A stretch of DNA of 5,427 nucleotides. It comes from an uncultured Paracoccus sp. (GTDB lineage: Bacteria > Pseudomonadota > Alphaproteobacteria > Rhodobacterales > Rhodobacteraceae). The notes beneath the pieces were generated by a model. That model searched no databases. It saw only the letters and a list, made by a program, of their open reading frames with translations, and was not told the DNA's origin. The DNA is taken from assembly GCA_937859005.1 (NCBI GenBank), contig CALLYR010000318.1:1-5427 (forward strand), read 5' to 3'. Made by a program: the position numbers and the translations under genes. Positions 1-5,286 of the stretch are shown here, in pieces. Positions within the stretch are counted from its first letter, which is position 1; each line of letters opens with the position of its first letter.

Positions 1-295
1 ACTGCTGCGGGGTCATCTTGTGGAACATCGCGTCGCGGGTGATGCCGGCGTTGTTCACCAGCACGTCGACCGGGCCCAGATCGGCCTCGATCTGCTTGAT
101 GCCCTGGGCGCAGGCGTCATGATCCGCGACCGACCATTTGTAGGTCCTGATCCCGGTTTCCTCGGTAAAGGCGCGCGCCGCGTCGTCATTGCCGGCATAG
201 TTCGCCGCGACCTCATAGCCCGCCTCTTTCAGCGCCTTGGAAATGGCCGCGCCGATCCCGCGCGATCCCCCAGTCACCACTGCAACCTTTGCCAT
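1..295 (-). CDS. phbB: acetoacetyl-CoA reductase, 5' part (partial at window edge)
   Basis: This is a short-chain dehydrogenase that reduces acetoacetyl-CoA to (R)-3-hydroxybutyryl-CoA with NADPH. It is the second step of polyhydroxybutyrate synthesis and acts in the cytoplasm. Only residues 1-98 lie in the window. The Rossmann glycine motif TGGSRGIG is at residues 8-15, the segment ANYAGND at 31-37 follows the second strand as in PhbB/PhaB proteins, and NNAG is at 81-84. The segments TYKWSVAD and GITRDAMFHKMT are characteristic of PhbB rather than of the fatty-acid enzyme FabG. The catalytic Ser-Tyr-Lys residues fall outside the window. The ATG at 295 is preceded by a strong purine-rich ribosome site. 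The gene upstream is an EAL protein, not the thiolase phbA that often precedes phbB. Confidence 0.93.
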   Translation of the reverse strand, partial: MAKVAVVTGGSRGIGAAISKALKEAGYEVAANYAGNDDAARAFTEETGIRTYKWSVADHDACAQGIKQIEADLGPVDVLVNNAGITRDAMFHKMTPQQ

Positions 296-298
296 AGT

Positions 299-306
299 CC
301 CCCTCC
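299..306 (-). promoter_or_regulatory. ribosome binding site of phbB
   Basis: On the minus strand GGAGGGGG lies three bases upstream of the phbB ATG at 295. It fixes that start codon and suggests strong translation. The spacing is slightly short if the whole run is counted, but the GGAGG core is at a usual distance. Confidence 0.75.
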
Positions 307-340
307 GTTACAACAAAATTGGCAATCCTGTTTCGCTCAA

Positions 341-369
341 CAGCTACGCTGGGACAGAATGTTGCGCAA
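341..369 (-). promoter_or_regulatory. two dyads in the phbB upstream region (possible operator/promoter)
   Basis: The 91-base gap between the EAL stop codon and phbB contains a perfect CAGC-N3-GCTG inverted repeat (341-351) and a perfect 8-base palindrome TTGCGCAA (362-369). They lie about 45-75 bases upstream of the phbB start, where a promoter or operator would be expected. TTGCGC (369-364) could serve as a -35 element with a weak -10 (TAGCTG, 346-341) after 17 bases. TGC/GCA-rich dyads are described for the PHB regulator PhaR in related bacteria, but this match is loose. What is seen is the symmetry; a regulatory role is inferred. No intrinsic terminator is visible in the gap. Confidence 0.3.
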
Positions 370-386
370 GGGTTCATGAAAATCCG

Positions 387-1220
387 TCAGCGCCGCGCTG
401 CCGCTTGCGGCGTCCGCCAAGGGGGCACGATGGTCGGCGCGCCGAAATAGAAGCCCTGCAGGCAGTCGATGCCCATGTCGATCAGGAAGGCCGCGTCCTC
501 GGCCGTCTCGACCTGTTCGGCGACCGTGAACATGTCGAAATGGTGGGCAATCGACTGCAGCGCGCGGGTCAGGACCTGGTTGTCCGGCTGGGCGGCGATT
601 TCGCGGATGAAGCGGCCGTCGATCTTGATCATGTCGAAGCAGAAGTCGCGCAGATAGCGGAACGAGGTATAGCCCGCGCCGAAGTCGTCCAGTGCGAAGC
701 TGACGCCCCGGCCCTGCAGTTCGCGCATGAAGCGGATCACCAGATCGGGCAGGCCCATGGCCGAGCTTTCGGTGATTTCCAGGATCAGCCGCTCGGCGAT
801 GGTGTCGTCCGGCCCGATCCCGTGGCGCAGCGTCCGCATCCAGTCGGGATAGCCGATGGAGCGCGCCGACATGTTGATCGACAGCCGCAGCGACGGTTCC
901 TCGGCCAGCGCGCGCAGGCCCAGCGCCAGCGCCAGGCAATCGATTCGGCGCCCCAGTTCCGAGGTTTCGGCCACCGGCATGAAGTCGCGCAACGGCACGA
1001 TCCGCCCGGTTTCGTCGATGATGCGGATAAGTCCTTCGTGAAAGGCCGCGCGCGCGGGGCGTTCGGCCTGCACCACCGGCTGATAGGCCAGGACGGCATC
1101 GCCGCGGTCCACCGCCCGGCGCACCGTGGCCAGCGTCAGCCGCGACTGGTGGTCCACCGCGAAATCCAGCGGCGAGCCGCGCTGCGGGCGGTCGTCCGTG
1201 TCGGTTCCGATTGGCGTCAA
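387..1220 (-). CDS. stand-alone EAL-domain cyclic-di-GMP phosphodiesterase
   Basis: This is a probable cytoplasmic phosphodiesterase that hydrolyses the second messenger c-di-GMP to pGpG. The protein has 277 residues and is almost entirely one EAL domain, with no GGDEF, PAS or membrane segment. With the TTG start, the key residues are Glu62 in the variant signature EGLIR (for EALxR), Asn116 (SINMSAR), Glu148 (LEITES), Asp178-Asp179 (DDFGAGYTS), Lys199 (KID), Glu235 (AEQVE) and Gln255 (LQGF). The metal-binding and catalytic set is therefore complete and activity is likely, even though EAL reads EGL and EGVE reads EQVE. The start chosen is TTG at 1220, because a perfect AGGAGG lies five bases upstream. 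An in-frame ATG at 1259 would add 13 residues but has no ribosome site. The gene lies between tlpA and phbB in the same direction. Its input signal and cellular target cannot be read from the sequence. Confidence 0.88.
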   Translation of the reverse strand: MTPIGTDTDDRPQRGSPLDFAVDHQSRLTLATVRRAVDRGDAVLAYQPVVQAERPARAAFHEGLIRIIDETGRIVPLRDFMPVAETSELGRRIDCLALALGLRALAEEPSLRLSINMSARSIGYPDWMRTLRHGIGPDDTIAERLILEITESSAMGLPDLVIRFMRELQGRGVSFALDDFGAGYTSFRYLRDFCFDMIKIDGRFIREIAAQPDNQVLTRALQSIAHHFDMFTVAEQVETAEDAAFLIDMGIDCLQGFYFGAPTIVPPWRTPQAAARR

Positions 1221-1225
1221 CGCAG

Positions 1226-1231
1226 CCTCCT
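1226..1231 (-). promoter_or_regulatory. ribosome binding site deciding the TTG start of the EAL gene
   Basis: The minus strand reads AGGAGG at 1231-1226, followed by five bases and TTG at 1220. The in-frame ATG at 1259 is preceded by TTGACGCATC, with no purine-rich stretch. The Shine-Dalgarno therefore argues for the shorter protein that begins at the unusual TTG codon. Confidence 0.6.
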
Positions 1232-1303
1232 GTCCCTTGTTCGCACCAGGTCTGCCCATGATGCGTCAAGATCCGGTAAATGGCAGCCACGATCCGAGAA
1301 CAA

Positions 1304-1309
1304 GGTTAA
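1304..1309 (-). promoter_or_regulatory. possible CtrA half-site upstream of the EAL gene
   Basis: The minus strand reads TTAACC (1309-1304), inside GTTAACC, about 84 bases upstream of the chosen EAL start in the tlpA-EAL gap. TTAACC is the core of the CtrA half-site (TTAACCAT) of alphaproteobacteria, and CtrA controls motility and c-di-GMP genes in Rhodobacteraceae. The last two bases do not match (TTAACCTT). A six-base match is weak evidence. Confidence 0.2.
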
Positions 1310-1326
1310 CGGGTAATCTTCTGTAT

Positions 1327-1872
1327 TTAATCTGCCTTCAGTTGTTCGATCAGCGCCACCGCAGCGGGCGAGGCCCAGTCGGCATCCCCGCTCATCCGCG
1401 CGACTTCGTTGCCTTCGGCGTCGATCAGGACGCTGACCGGCATCGCCAGCACACCGAAGGCGCGGGCCAGCGCCATCTGCGGATCGGTCAGCGCGGGCAG
1501 GGCCGTGATGCCTTCCTCGTCGAAGAACTTGCGGATCGCGGGGGCCGGGTTGCGGCCTGCGGCGATGGTCAGGACCGCGAAATCATCATCCCCCATCTGT
1601 TTCTGCAGCGCGTCGAGCGAGGGCATCTCCTCGCGGCAGGGGGCGCACCATGTCGCCCAGAAATTCACCAGCAGCGCGCGGCCCCGGTAATCGGCCAGCG
1701 TATGGCTGCCGCCGTCAAGGTCGGTAAAGGCGATGTCGGGGGCGGGCTTGCCCTCGGCCTCGACCAGCTTGGTCAGGCCCGCGTCGCGGGCGGCCTGCCA
1801 GTCCACGGGGCCTGCGAAGCCCGCGTTTGCAGCGAAAAGCAGGGACGTATAAAGGGCTAGGGACCGCAGCAT
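1327..1872 (-). CDS. tlpA: TlpA-like periplasmic thiol:disulfide oxidoreductase
   Basis: This thioredoxin-fold protein of the TlpA/ResA type has 181 residues and is exported to the periplasm. Residues 1-20 form a Sec signal peptide: Arg3, a hydrophobic stretch from about 5 to 17, and probable cleavage after AGFA (or after ANA at 15-17). There is no lipobox. The mature part has the family opening GKPAPDIAFTDLDG (41-54), the active-site motif WCAPC at 75-79 with Cys76 and Cys79, and the cis-proline loop MPVSVLID at 144-151. Family members reduce disulfides during cytochrome c or CuA-oxidase maturation; Bradyrhizobium TlpA reduces the copper-site proteins of cytochrome oxidase. The specific partner here is unknown. 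The ATG at 1872 has GGAGGT four bases upstream. A longer frame running on to 2079 lies over argH and is spurious. The gene is divergent from argH with only 21 bases between the start codons. Confidence 0.88.
   Translation of the reverse strand: MLRSLALYTSLLFAANAGFAGPVDWQAARDAGLTKLVEAEGKPAPDIAFTDLDGGSHTLADYRGRALLVNFWATWCAPCREEMPSLDALQKQMGDDDFAVLTIAAGRNPAPAIRKFFDEEGITALPALTDPQMALARAFGVLAMPVSVLIDAEGNEVARMSGDADWASPAAVALIEQLKAD
1826..1853 (+). promoter_or_regulatory. candidate promoter of argH inside tlpA
   Basis: TTTGCA (1826-1831) and TATAAA (1848-1853) are separated by 16 bases on the plus strand. TATAAA matches five of six bases of the sigma-70 -10 consensus and stands out in this G+C-rich sequence; TTTGCA matches four of six bases of the -35. 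Transcription would begin near 1860, giving a leader of roughly 34 bases before the argH ATG. The sequence also encodes codons 7-16 of the tlpA signal peptide on the other strand. No better promoter fits in the 21-base gap between the two start codons. Confidence 0.45.
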
Positions 1873-1874
1873 GT

Positions 1875-1887
1875 GACCTCCGAAGGA
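1875..1887. promoter_or_regulatory. back-to-back ribosome sites of tlpA and argH
   Basis: The 21 bases between the divergent start codons hold both ribosome sites. These are GGAGGT for tlpA (minus strand, 1880-1875, four bases from its ATG at 1872) and GAAGGA for argH (plus strand, 1882-1887, six bases from its ATG at 1894). There is no space for a promoter, so each mRNA leader must run antisense to the start of the other gene. Confidence 0.65.
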
Positions 1888-1893
1888 CCGACG

Positions 1894-3321
1894 ATGACCG
1901 ACGCGACCCAGACCCATCCTGCCACGGCGGGGGCCGCCAACAGCATGTGGGGCGGGCGCTTCGCCGCAGGTCCCGATGCGATCATGGAGGCGATCAACGC
2001 CTCGATCGGATTCGACCGGCGGCTCTACGCCCAGGATATCCGGGGCAGCCGGGCCCATGCGGCGATGCTGGCCGCGCAAGGCATCATCAGCGATAGCGAC
2101 GCGGCTGCGATCGGGGAAGGGCTGCTCACCGTCTTGTCAGAGATCGAGCGCGGCGAGTTCCATTTCCAGACTGCGCTGGAAGACATCCACATGAACGTCG
2201 AGGCACGGCTGAAGGATCTGATCGGAGAGCCCGCGGGCCGGCTGCACACCGCGCGGTCGCGCAACGATCAGGTCGCGACCGATTTCCGCCTGTGGGTGCG
2301 CGACCAGTGCGACGCGGCCATCGGGGGACTGCGCGAACTGATCCGGGTGCTGGTCGCGCAGGCCGAGGCGGGCGCGGACTGGGTGATGCCGGGCTTCACC
2401 CATCTGCAGGTGGCGCAGCCCGTGACATGGGGCCATCACATGATGGCCTATGTGGAAATGTGCGCGCGCGATCTGGGCCGCTTTCAGGACGCGCGGGCGC
2501 GGATGAACGAATCGCCCCTCGGGTCGGCGGCGCTGGCCGGGACCGGGTTCCCCATCGACCGCCATGCGACCGCCGCCGCGCTGGGCTTCGACCGGCCGAC
2601 GGCGAACAGCCTGGACGCCGTGTCCGACCGCGACTTCGCGCTGGAGTTCCTGAGCGCCGCCGCGATCTGCGCCACCCATCTGTCGCGGCTGGCCGAGGAG
2701 CTGGTGATCTGGTCCAGCGCCCAGTTCCGCTTTGTCGCCCTGTCCGACCGCTGGTCCACCGGGTCCAGCATCATGCCGCAGAAGCGCAACCCGGACGCTG
2801 CCGAACTGATCCGGGCCAAGATCGGGCGCATCCTGGGGGCGGCGGTCGCGCTGTTCACGGTGATGAAGGGGTTGCCGCTCGCCTATTCCAAGGACATGCA
2901 GGAGGACAAGGAACAGGTCTTCGACGCCGCCGACACGCTGATGCTGGCCCTGGCGGCGATGACGGGCATGATCCGCGACCTGTCCGTGAACCGCGACCGG
3001 CTGGAAGCGGCGGCCTCGTCCGGGTTTTCCACCGCGACCGACCTTGCCGACTGGCTGGTGCGCGAGGCGGGGCTGCCCTTCCGCGACGCCCATCATGCGA
3101 CCGGGACGCTGGTGGCCAGGGCCGAGGCGCGCGGCGTCGATCTGCCCGACCTGAGCTTGGACGAGATGCAGGCGGTCAATCCGGCGATCACCGCGGCGGT
3201 GTTCGACGTGCTGGGCGTGCGCAATTCGGTCGCCTCGCGCCAGTCCTATGGCGGCACCGCGCCCGATCAGGTGCGCGCGCAGGTCGCCCGCTGGCAGGCC
3301 GCCATGGAGGACTGGGCGTGA
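1894..3321 (+). CDS. argH: argininosuccinate lyase
   Basis: This cytoplasmic enzyme cleaves argininosuccinate to arginine and fumarate, the last step of arginine synthesis. It is a homotetramer of the fumarase/aspartase superfamily. The protein has 475 residues, close to the family norm of about 460-475. The N-terminal signature is MWGGRF, and EDIHMNVE is followed by HTARSRNDQ, with His118 in the substrate-binding region. The catalytic His is at about 170 in GFTHLQ. The flexible loop GSSIMPQKRNPD starts at residue 290 and carries the catalytic serine. The C-terminal KDMQEDKE and SYGGTAP segments are also present. All are intact, so the enzyme should be active. The start is ATG at 1894, seven bases after GAAGGA; an upstream in-frame GTG at 1873 overlaps the tlpA ribosome site and is less likely. 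The stop overlaps the next start codon as GTGA. Confidence 0.97.
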   Translation: MTDATQTHPATAGAANSMWGGRFAAGPDAIMEAINASIGFDRRLYAQDIRGSRAHAAMLAAQGIISDSDAAAIGEGLLTVLSEIERGEFHFQTALEDIHMNVEARLKDLIGEPAGRLHTARSRNDQVATDFRLWVRDQCDAAIGGLRELIRVLVAQAEAGADWVMPGFTHLQVAQPVTWGHHMMAYVEMCARDLGRFQDARARMNESPLGSAALAGTGFPIDRHATAAALGFDRPTANSLDAVSDRDFALEFLSAAAICATHLSRLAEELVIWSSAQFRFVALSDRWSTGSSIMPQKRNPDAAELIRAKIGRILGAAVALFTVMKGLPLAYSKDMQEDKEQVFDAADTLMLALAAMTGMIRDLSVNRDRLEAAASSGFSTATDLADWLVREAGLPFRDAHHATGTLVARAEARGVDLPDLSLDEMQAVNPAITAAVFDVLGVRNSVASRQSYGGTAPDQVRAQVARWQAAMEDWA

Positions 3322-3464
3322 CCCGGCGTCCCATCGCCCTGCTGGCGCTGCTGGCGCTGGCGTCCTGCGGCGTGGACGGGCCGCCCCGGCGTCCGGCGGG
3401 CGGGGAAGCCCCGCGCGTGACCATGCCCGGCGAGGCCGCGGCTCTGCCGATGGATGCGGGCTGA
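3318..3464 (+). CDS. LptM-like small lipoprotein
   Basis: This is a 48-residue lipoprotein precursor. Residues 1-16 form a lipoprotein signal peptide with two arginines (3-4), the hydrophobic stretch IALLALLALAS and the lipobox LASC. Lipidation would be on Cys17, leaving a 32-residue mature protein rich in Pro, Gly and Ala. The sequence after the cysteine, CGVDGPP, matches the CGxxGPL/P signature of LptM (YifL). In Escherichia coli, LptM helps the LPS outer-membrane translocon LptDE assemble with correct disulfides. Equivalence in this organism is inferred only from the signature, size and the small-lipoprotein position. The GTG start overlaps the argH stop by four bases and has GGAGG seven bases upstream (3306-3310), inside the argH end. 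Automated annotation often misses genes this short. Confidence 0.8.
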   Translation: MTRRPIALLALLALASCGVDGPPRRPAGGEAPRVTMPGEAAALPMDAG

Positions 3465-3528
3465 CGCATTGGGCCGCGGCGCTCTCTGCGGATTGATCCC
3501 TGCGACCGGGAGAGTGGTTCACAATCCC

Positions 3529-3553
3529 TGCGCGAGTCGGCAAGACTGGCGCA
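3529..3553 (+). other. RNA hairpin in the only gap of the operon
   Basis: Bases 3529-3538 pair with 3544-3553: nine base pairs plus one G-G mismatch (3534/3548), closing the five-base loop GGCAA. The stem ends 26 bases upstream of the GTG at 3580. The sequence after it is AAAACAAT, not a T-run, so it is not a standard intrinsic terminator for the plus strand. It may be an mRNA stability or processing element, or may tune translation of the following lipoprotein gene. The rest of the 115-base gap (3465-3579) holds no convincing gene or promoter. Confidence 0.5.
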
Positions 3554-3565
3554 AAACAATCCATC

Positions 3566-3571
3566 GAGGAG
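3566..3571 (+). promoter_or_regulatory. ribosome binding site deciding the start of the second lipoprotein
   Basis: GAGGAG at 3566-3571 lies eight bases before GTG at 3580. A second in-frame GTG at 3571 overlaps this site and would have no spacing. The ribosome site therefore selects 3580, which places the lipobox cysteine at residue 17. Confidence 0.6.
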
Positions 3572-3579
3572 TGAGGGAC

Positions 3580-3774
3580 GTGATCGGCAGACTGGGCGTG
3601 ATTGCGGCGCTGGCCATGCTGGCGGGTTGCGGCGGCGGGACCGCGGGCGGATCGGCGGGGCAGGGGGAAATTCCCACCCCCGGCAAGGTCTATCAGTATG
3701 ACCCGGACCGGCGCCATGCGCCCGTGTCGCTGTCGGGCGACGATCTTTACGGGCTGGAGCGGCGTGCCGGCTGA
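3580..3774 (+). CDS. small lipoprotein of unknown function
   Basis: This is a 64-residue predicted lipoprotein. The signal peptide is residues 1-16: Arg4, the hydrophobic stretch VIAALAMLAG and the lipobox LAGC, with lipidation at Cys17. The mature protein begins with a flexible Gly/Ser/Ala linker (CGGGTAGGSAGQG). It continues into a more conserved-looking polar tail containing PTPGKVYQYDPDRR, SLSGDDLYG and LERRAG, with three tyrosines. I recognise no domain or family. The start is GTG at 3580, chosen by the GAGGAG site. Its end overlaps the start of the next membrane-protein gene by 11 bases, which suggests coupled translation. Its place beside an LptM-like protein and envelope genes suggests an envelope role, but this is inference. 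Confidence 0.75.
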   Translation: MIGRLGVIAALAMLAGCGGGTAGGSAGQGEIPTPGKVYQYDPDRRHAPVSLSGDDLYGLERRAG

Positions 3775-4021
3775 CCTGACGCCGCTGCGGCTGGTCTGGT
3801 TGATTTTGACAGTGACGGGCGCAGGAATTTCCATCTGGAACGGCCTGCCCGCGCCTGCGGGCCCGGACTGGGCGGCGGTCCTGACGCTGGCAGTCTGGTG
3901 CCTGGTCGAGACGATGGTGCGGCGCAATTGGCTTGCGCTGGTCACGCTGCCCGCACTCGGCCTTGGACTGGGCTGCGCGCTGCCGCTATATCTGTTCATA
4001 AGGTCGCGCAGGGTCGTCTGA
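3764..4021 (+). CDS. small three-helix membrane protein, DUF2834-like
   Basis: This 85-residue integral membrane protein has three predicted segments: about residues 8-26 (LRLVWLILTV...), 36-53 (DWAAVLTLAV...) and 57-79 (LALVTLPALG...). The C-terminus is positive (RSRRVV). The pattern of an acidic residue before helix 2, a Glu at its end (LVETMVRR) and a final GLGLGCALPLYLFIR resembles the DUF2834 family, whose function is unknown. The start is GTG at 3764, five codons upstream of the first hydrophobic run and four bases after GGAG (3756-3759). It overlaps the lipoprotein gene by 11 bases. Its stop shares one base with the lysA start (TGATG). A longer open frame from 3602 is not supported, because that part is the out-of-frame lipoprotein gene. 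Confidence 0.75.
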   Translation: MPADLTPLRLVWLILTVTGAGISIWNGLPAPAGPDWAAVLTLAVWCLVETMVRRNWLALVTLPALGLGLGCALPLYLFIRSRRVV

Positions 4022-5286
4022 TGGATCACTTCAACTATGCCGGCGGCGTGCTGTGCGCCGAGGACGTGCCGCTGACCCGCATCGCGGAGGAGGTGGGCAC
4101 CCCGGTCTATGTCTATTCGGCCGCGACCCTGACCCGGCATTTCCTGCTGTTCCGCGAGGCGCTGGCCTGGACCGACCATCTGGTCTGCTATGCGGTCAAG
4201 GCCAATTCCAATCTGGCGGTTCTGAAGCTGCTGGGATCGCTGGGCGCGGGCATGGATGTGGTCTCGGGCGGCGAATACGCCCGCGCCCGCGCGGCAGGCG
4301 TTCCGGGCGAACGGATCGTGTTCTCCGGCGTGGGCAAGACGCGCGCCGAGATGCGACAGGCCATCGAGGGCGGCATCCGCCAGTTCAACGTCGAGAGCGA
4401 ACCCGAACTGCGCGCCCTGTCCGAAGTGGCCGTGTCGATGGGCGCGACGGTCCCCATCGCCGTGCGGGTGAACCCCGATGTGGATGCGAAAACCCATGCC
4501 AAGATCGCCACCGGCAAGTCGGAAAACAAGTTCGGCATCCCCATCGCGCGGGCACGGCAAGTCTATGCCGAGGCGGCTTCCCTGCCCGGCCTGCAGGTGA
4601 TCGGCATCGACATGCACATCGGCAGCCAACTGACCGATCTGGAACCTTACCGGCAGGCTTACGGCAAGATGGCCGAACTGACTCGGGCGTTGCGCGCGGA
4701 CGGGCACGGCATCCTGCGGCTGGATCTGGGGGGCGGCCTGGGTATCCCTTACCGTCGCGACAATGCCGCGCCGCCCCTGCCCATCGAATACGGGCAGGTG
4801 ATCCGCGAGACGCTGGGCGATCTGGGCTGCGAGATCGAGATCGAGCCGGGGCGCAACATCGTCGGCAACGCGGGTGTGCTGCTGGCGCAGGTCATTTACC
4901 TGAAACAGGGCGAGGGGCGGGATTTCCTGATCCTCGACGCCGCGATGAACGACCTGATCCGGCCCGCGATGTATGATGCCCATCACGACATCGTGCCGGT
5001 GCGCGAATCGGCGCCGGGGGCGGCGGTGCATCCAGTGGATGTGGTGGGTCCCGTCTGCGAGACGGGCGACACCTTCGCCCGCGGCGCGCAGTTGCCGGTG
5101 CTGGGGTCCGGCGATCTGGTCGCCTTCCGCTCGGCGGGGGCTTACGGCGCGGTGATGGCGTCGGAATACAATTCACGCCCGCTGGTGCCCGAGGTGCTGG
5201 TCGCGGGCGACCGTTACGCCGTGATCCGCCCGCGGCCCGGCATCGAGGAGATGCTGGCCCGCGACAGGGTGCCCGAGTGGCTGTGA
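4021..5286 (+). CDS. lysA: diaminopimelate decarboxylase
   Basis: This PLP-dependent cytoplasmic enzyme decarboxylates meso-2,6-diaminopimelate to L-lysine and CO2, the last step of lysine synthesis. Its substrate is also the peptidoglycan cross-linking residue. The protein has 421 residues, the usual family length. The N-terminal alanine-racemase-type barrel has the PLP lysine Lys60 in YAVKAN, HIGSQ at 199-203, the phosphate-binding GGGLGI at 237-242 and EPGR at 275-278. The C-terminal beta domain has CETGD at 346-350 with active-site Cys346, and Tyr375 in GAYG. All are intact. The start is ATG at 4021, overlapping the previous stop by one base with a weak AGGG (4010-4013) upstream, so translation probably depends on reinitiation. 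An in-frame extension back to 3898 lies over the membrane-protein gene and is rejected. The stop overlaps the next start by four bases. Confidence 0.97.
   Translation: MDHFNYAGGVLCAEDVPLTRIAEEVGTPVYVYSAATLTRHFLLFREALAWTDHLVCYAVKANSNLAVLKLLGSLGAGMDVVSGGEYARARAAGVPGERIVFSGVGKTRAEMRQAIEGGIRQFNVESEPELRALSEVAVSMGATVPIAVRVNPDVDAKTHAKIATGKSENKFGIPIARARQVYAEAASLPGLQVIGIDMHIGSQLTDLEPYRQAYGKMAELTRALRADGHGILRLDLGGGLGIPYRRDNAAPPLPIEYGQVIRETLGDLGCEIEIEPGRNIVGNAGVLLAQVIYLKQGEGRDFLILDAAMNDLIRPAMYDAHHDIVPVRESAPGAAVHPVDVVGPVCETGDTFARGAQLPVLGSGDLVAFRSAGAYGAVMASEYNSRPLVPEVLVAGDRYAVIRPRPGIEEMLARDRVPEWL

Noticed and set aside
337..1290. A 317-codon minus-strand frame overlapping the EAL gene in another phase
   Set aside because: Its product is Arg/Gly/Ala-rich with no motif; the EAL frame is the real one.
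1275..1303. TTGTTC-N17-TTTACC on the minus strand as a promoter of the EAL gene
   Set aside because: The spacing is right but each hexamer matches only three of six consensus bases, which is expected by chance.
237..1316. A 359-codon plus-strand open frame opposite the EAL gene
   Set aside because: It mirrors the EAL coding strand, has Arg/His/Gln-rich low-complexity content and no domain. The minus-strand frame holds the complete EAL signature.
1327..2079. A 250-residue version of the TlpA protein
   Set aside because: The extra N-terminal part is antisense to argH. The ATG at 1872 has a good ribosome site and gives a proper signal peptide.
2292..3464. A 390-codon plus-strand frame ending with the LptM-like gene
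   Set aside because: Most of it is an out-of-frame shadow of argH. Only the last 48 codons, from the GTG at 3318, form a lipoprotein with its own ribosome site.
3493..3525. TTGATC followed by CACAAT as an internal promoter before the second lipoprotein
   Set aside because: The spacer is 21 bases, too long for a sigma-70 promoter, and neither hexamer matches well.
3188..3559. A 123-codon minus-strand frame over the argH end and lptM
   Set aside because: Arg/Pro-rich shadow translation, no motif, and antisense to real genes.
2137..5031. A 964-codon open frame on the minus strand across argH, the small genes and lysA
   Set aside because: It is antisense to two certain enzymes in the codon phase expected of a G+C-rich shadow. 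Its translation is rich in His, Arg, Gln and Pro with no recognisable domain, and it crosses several unrelated genes.
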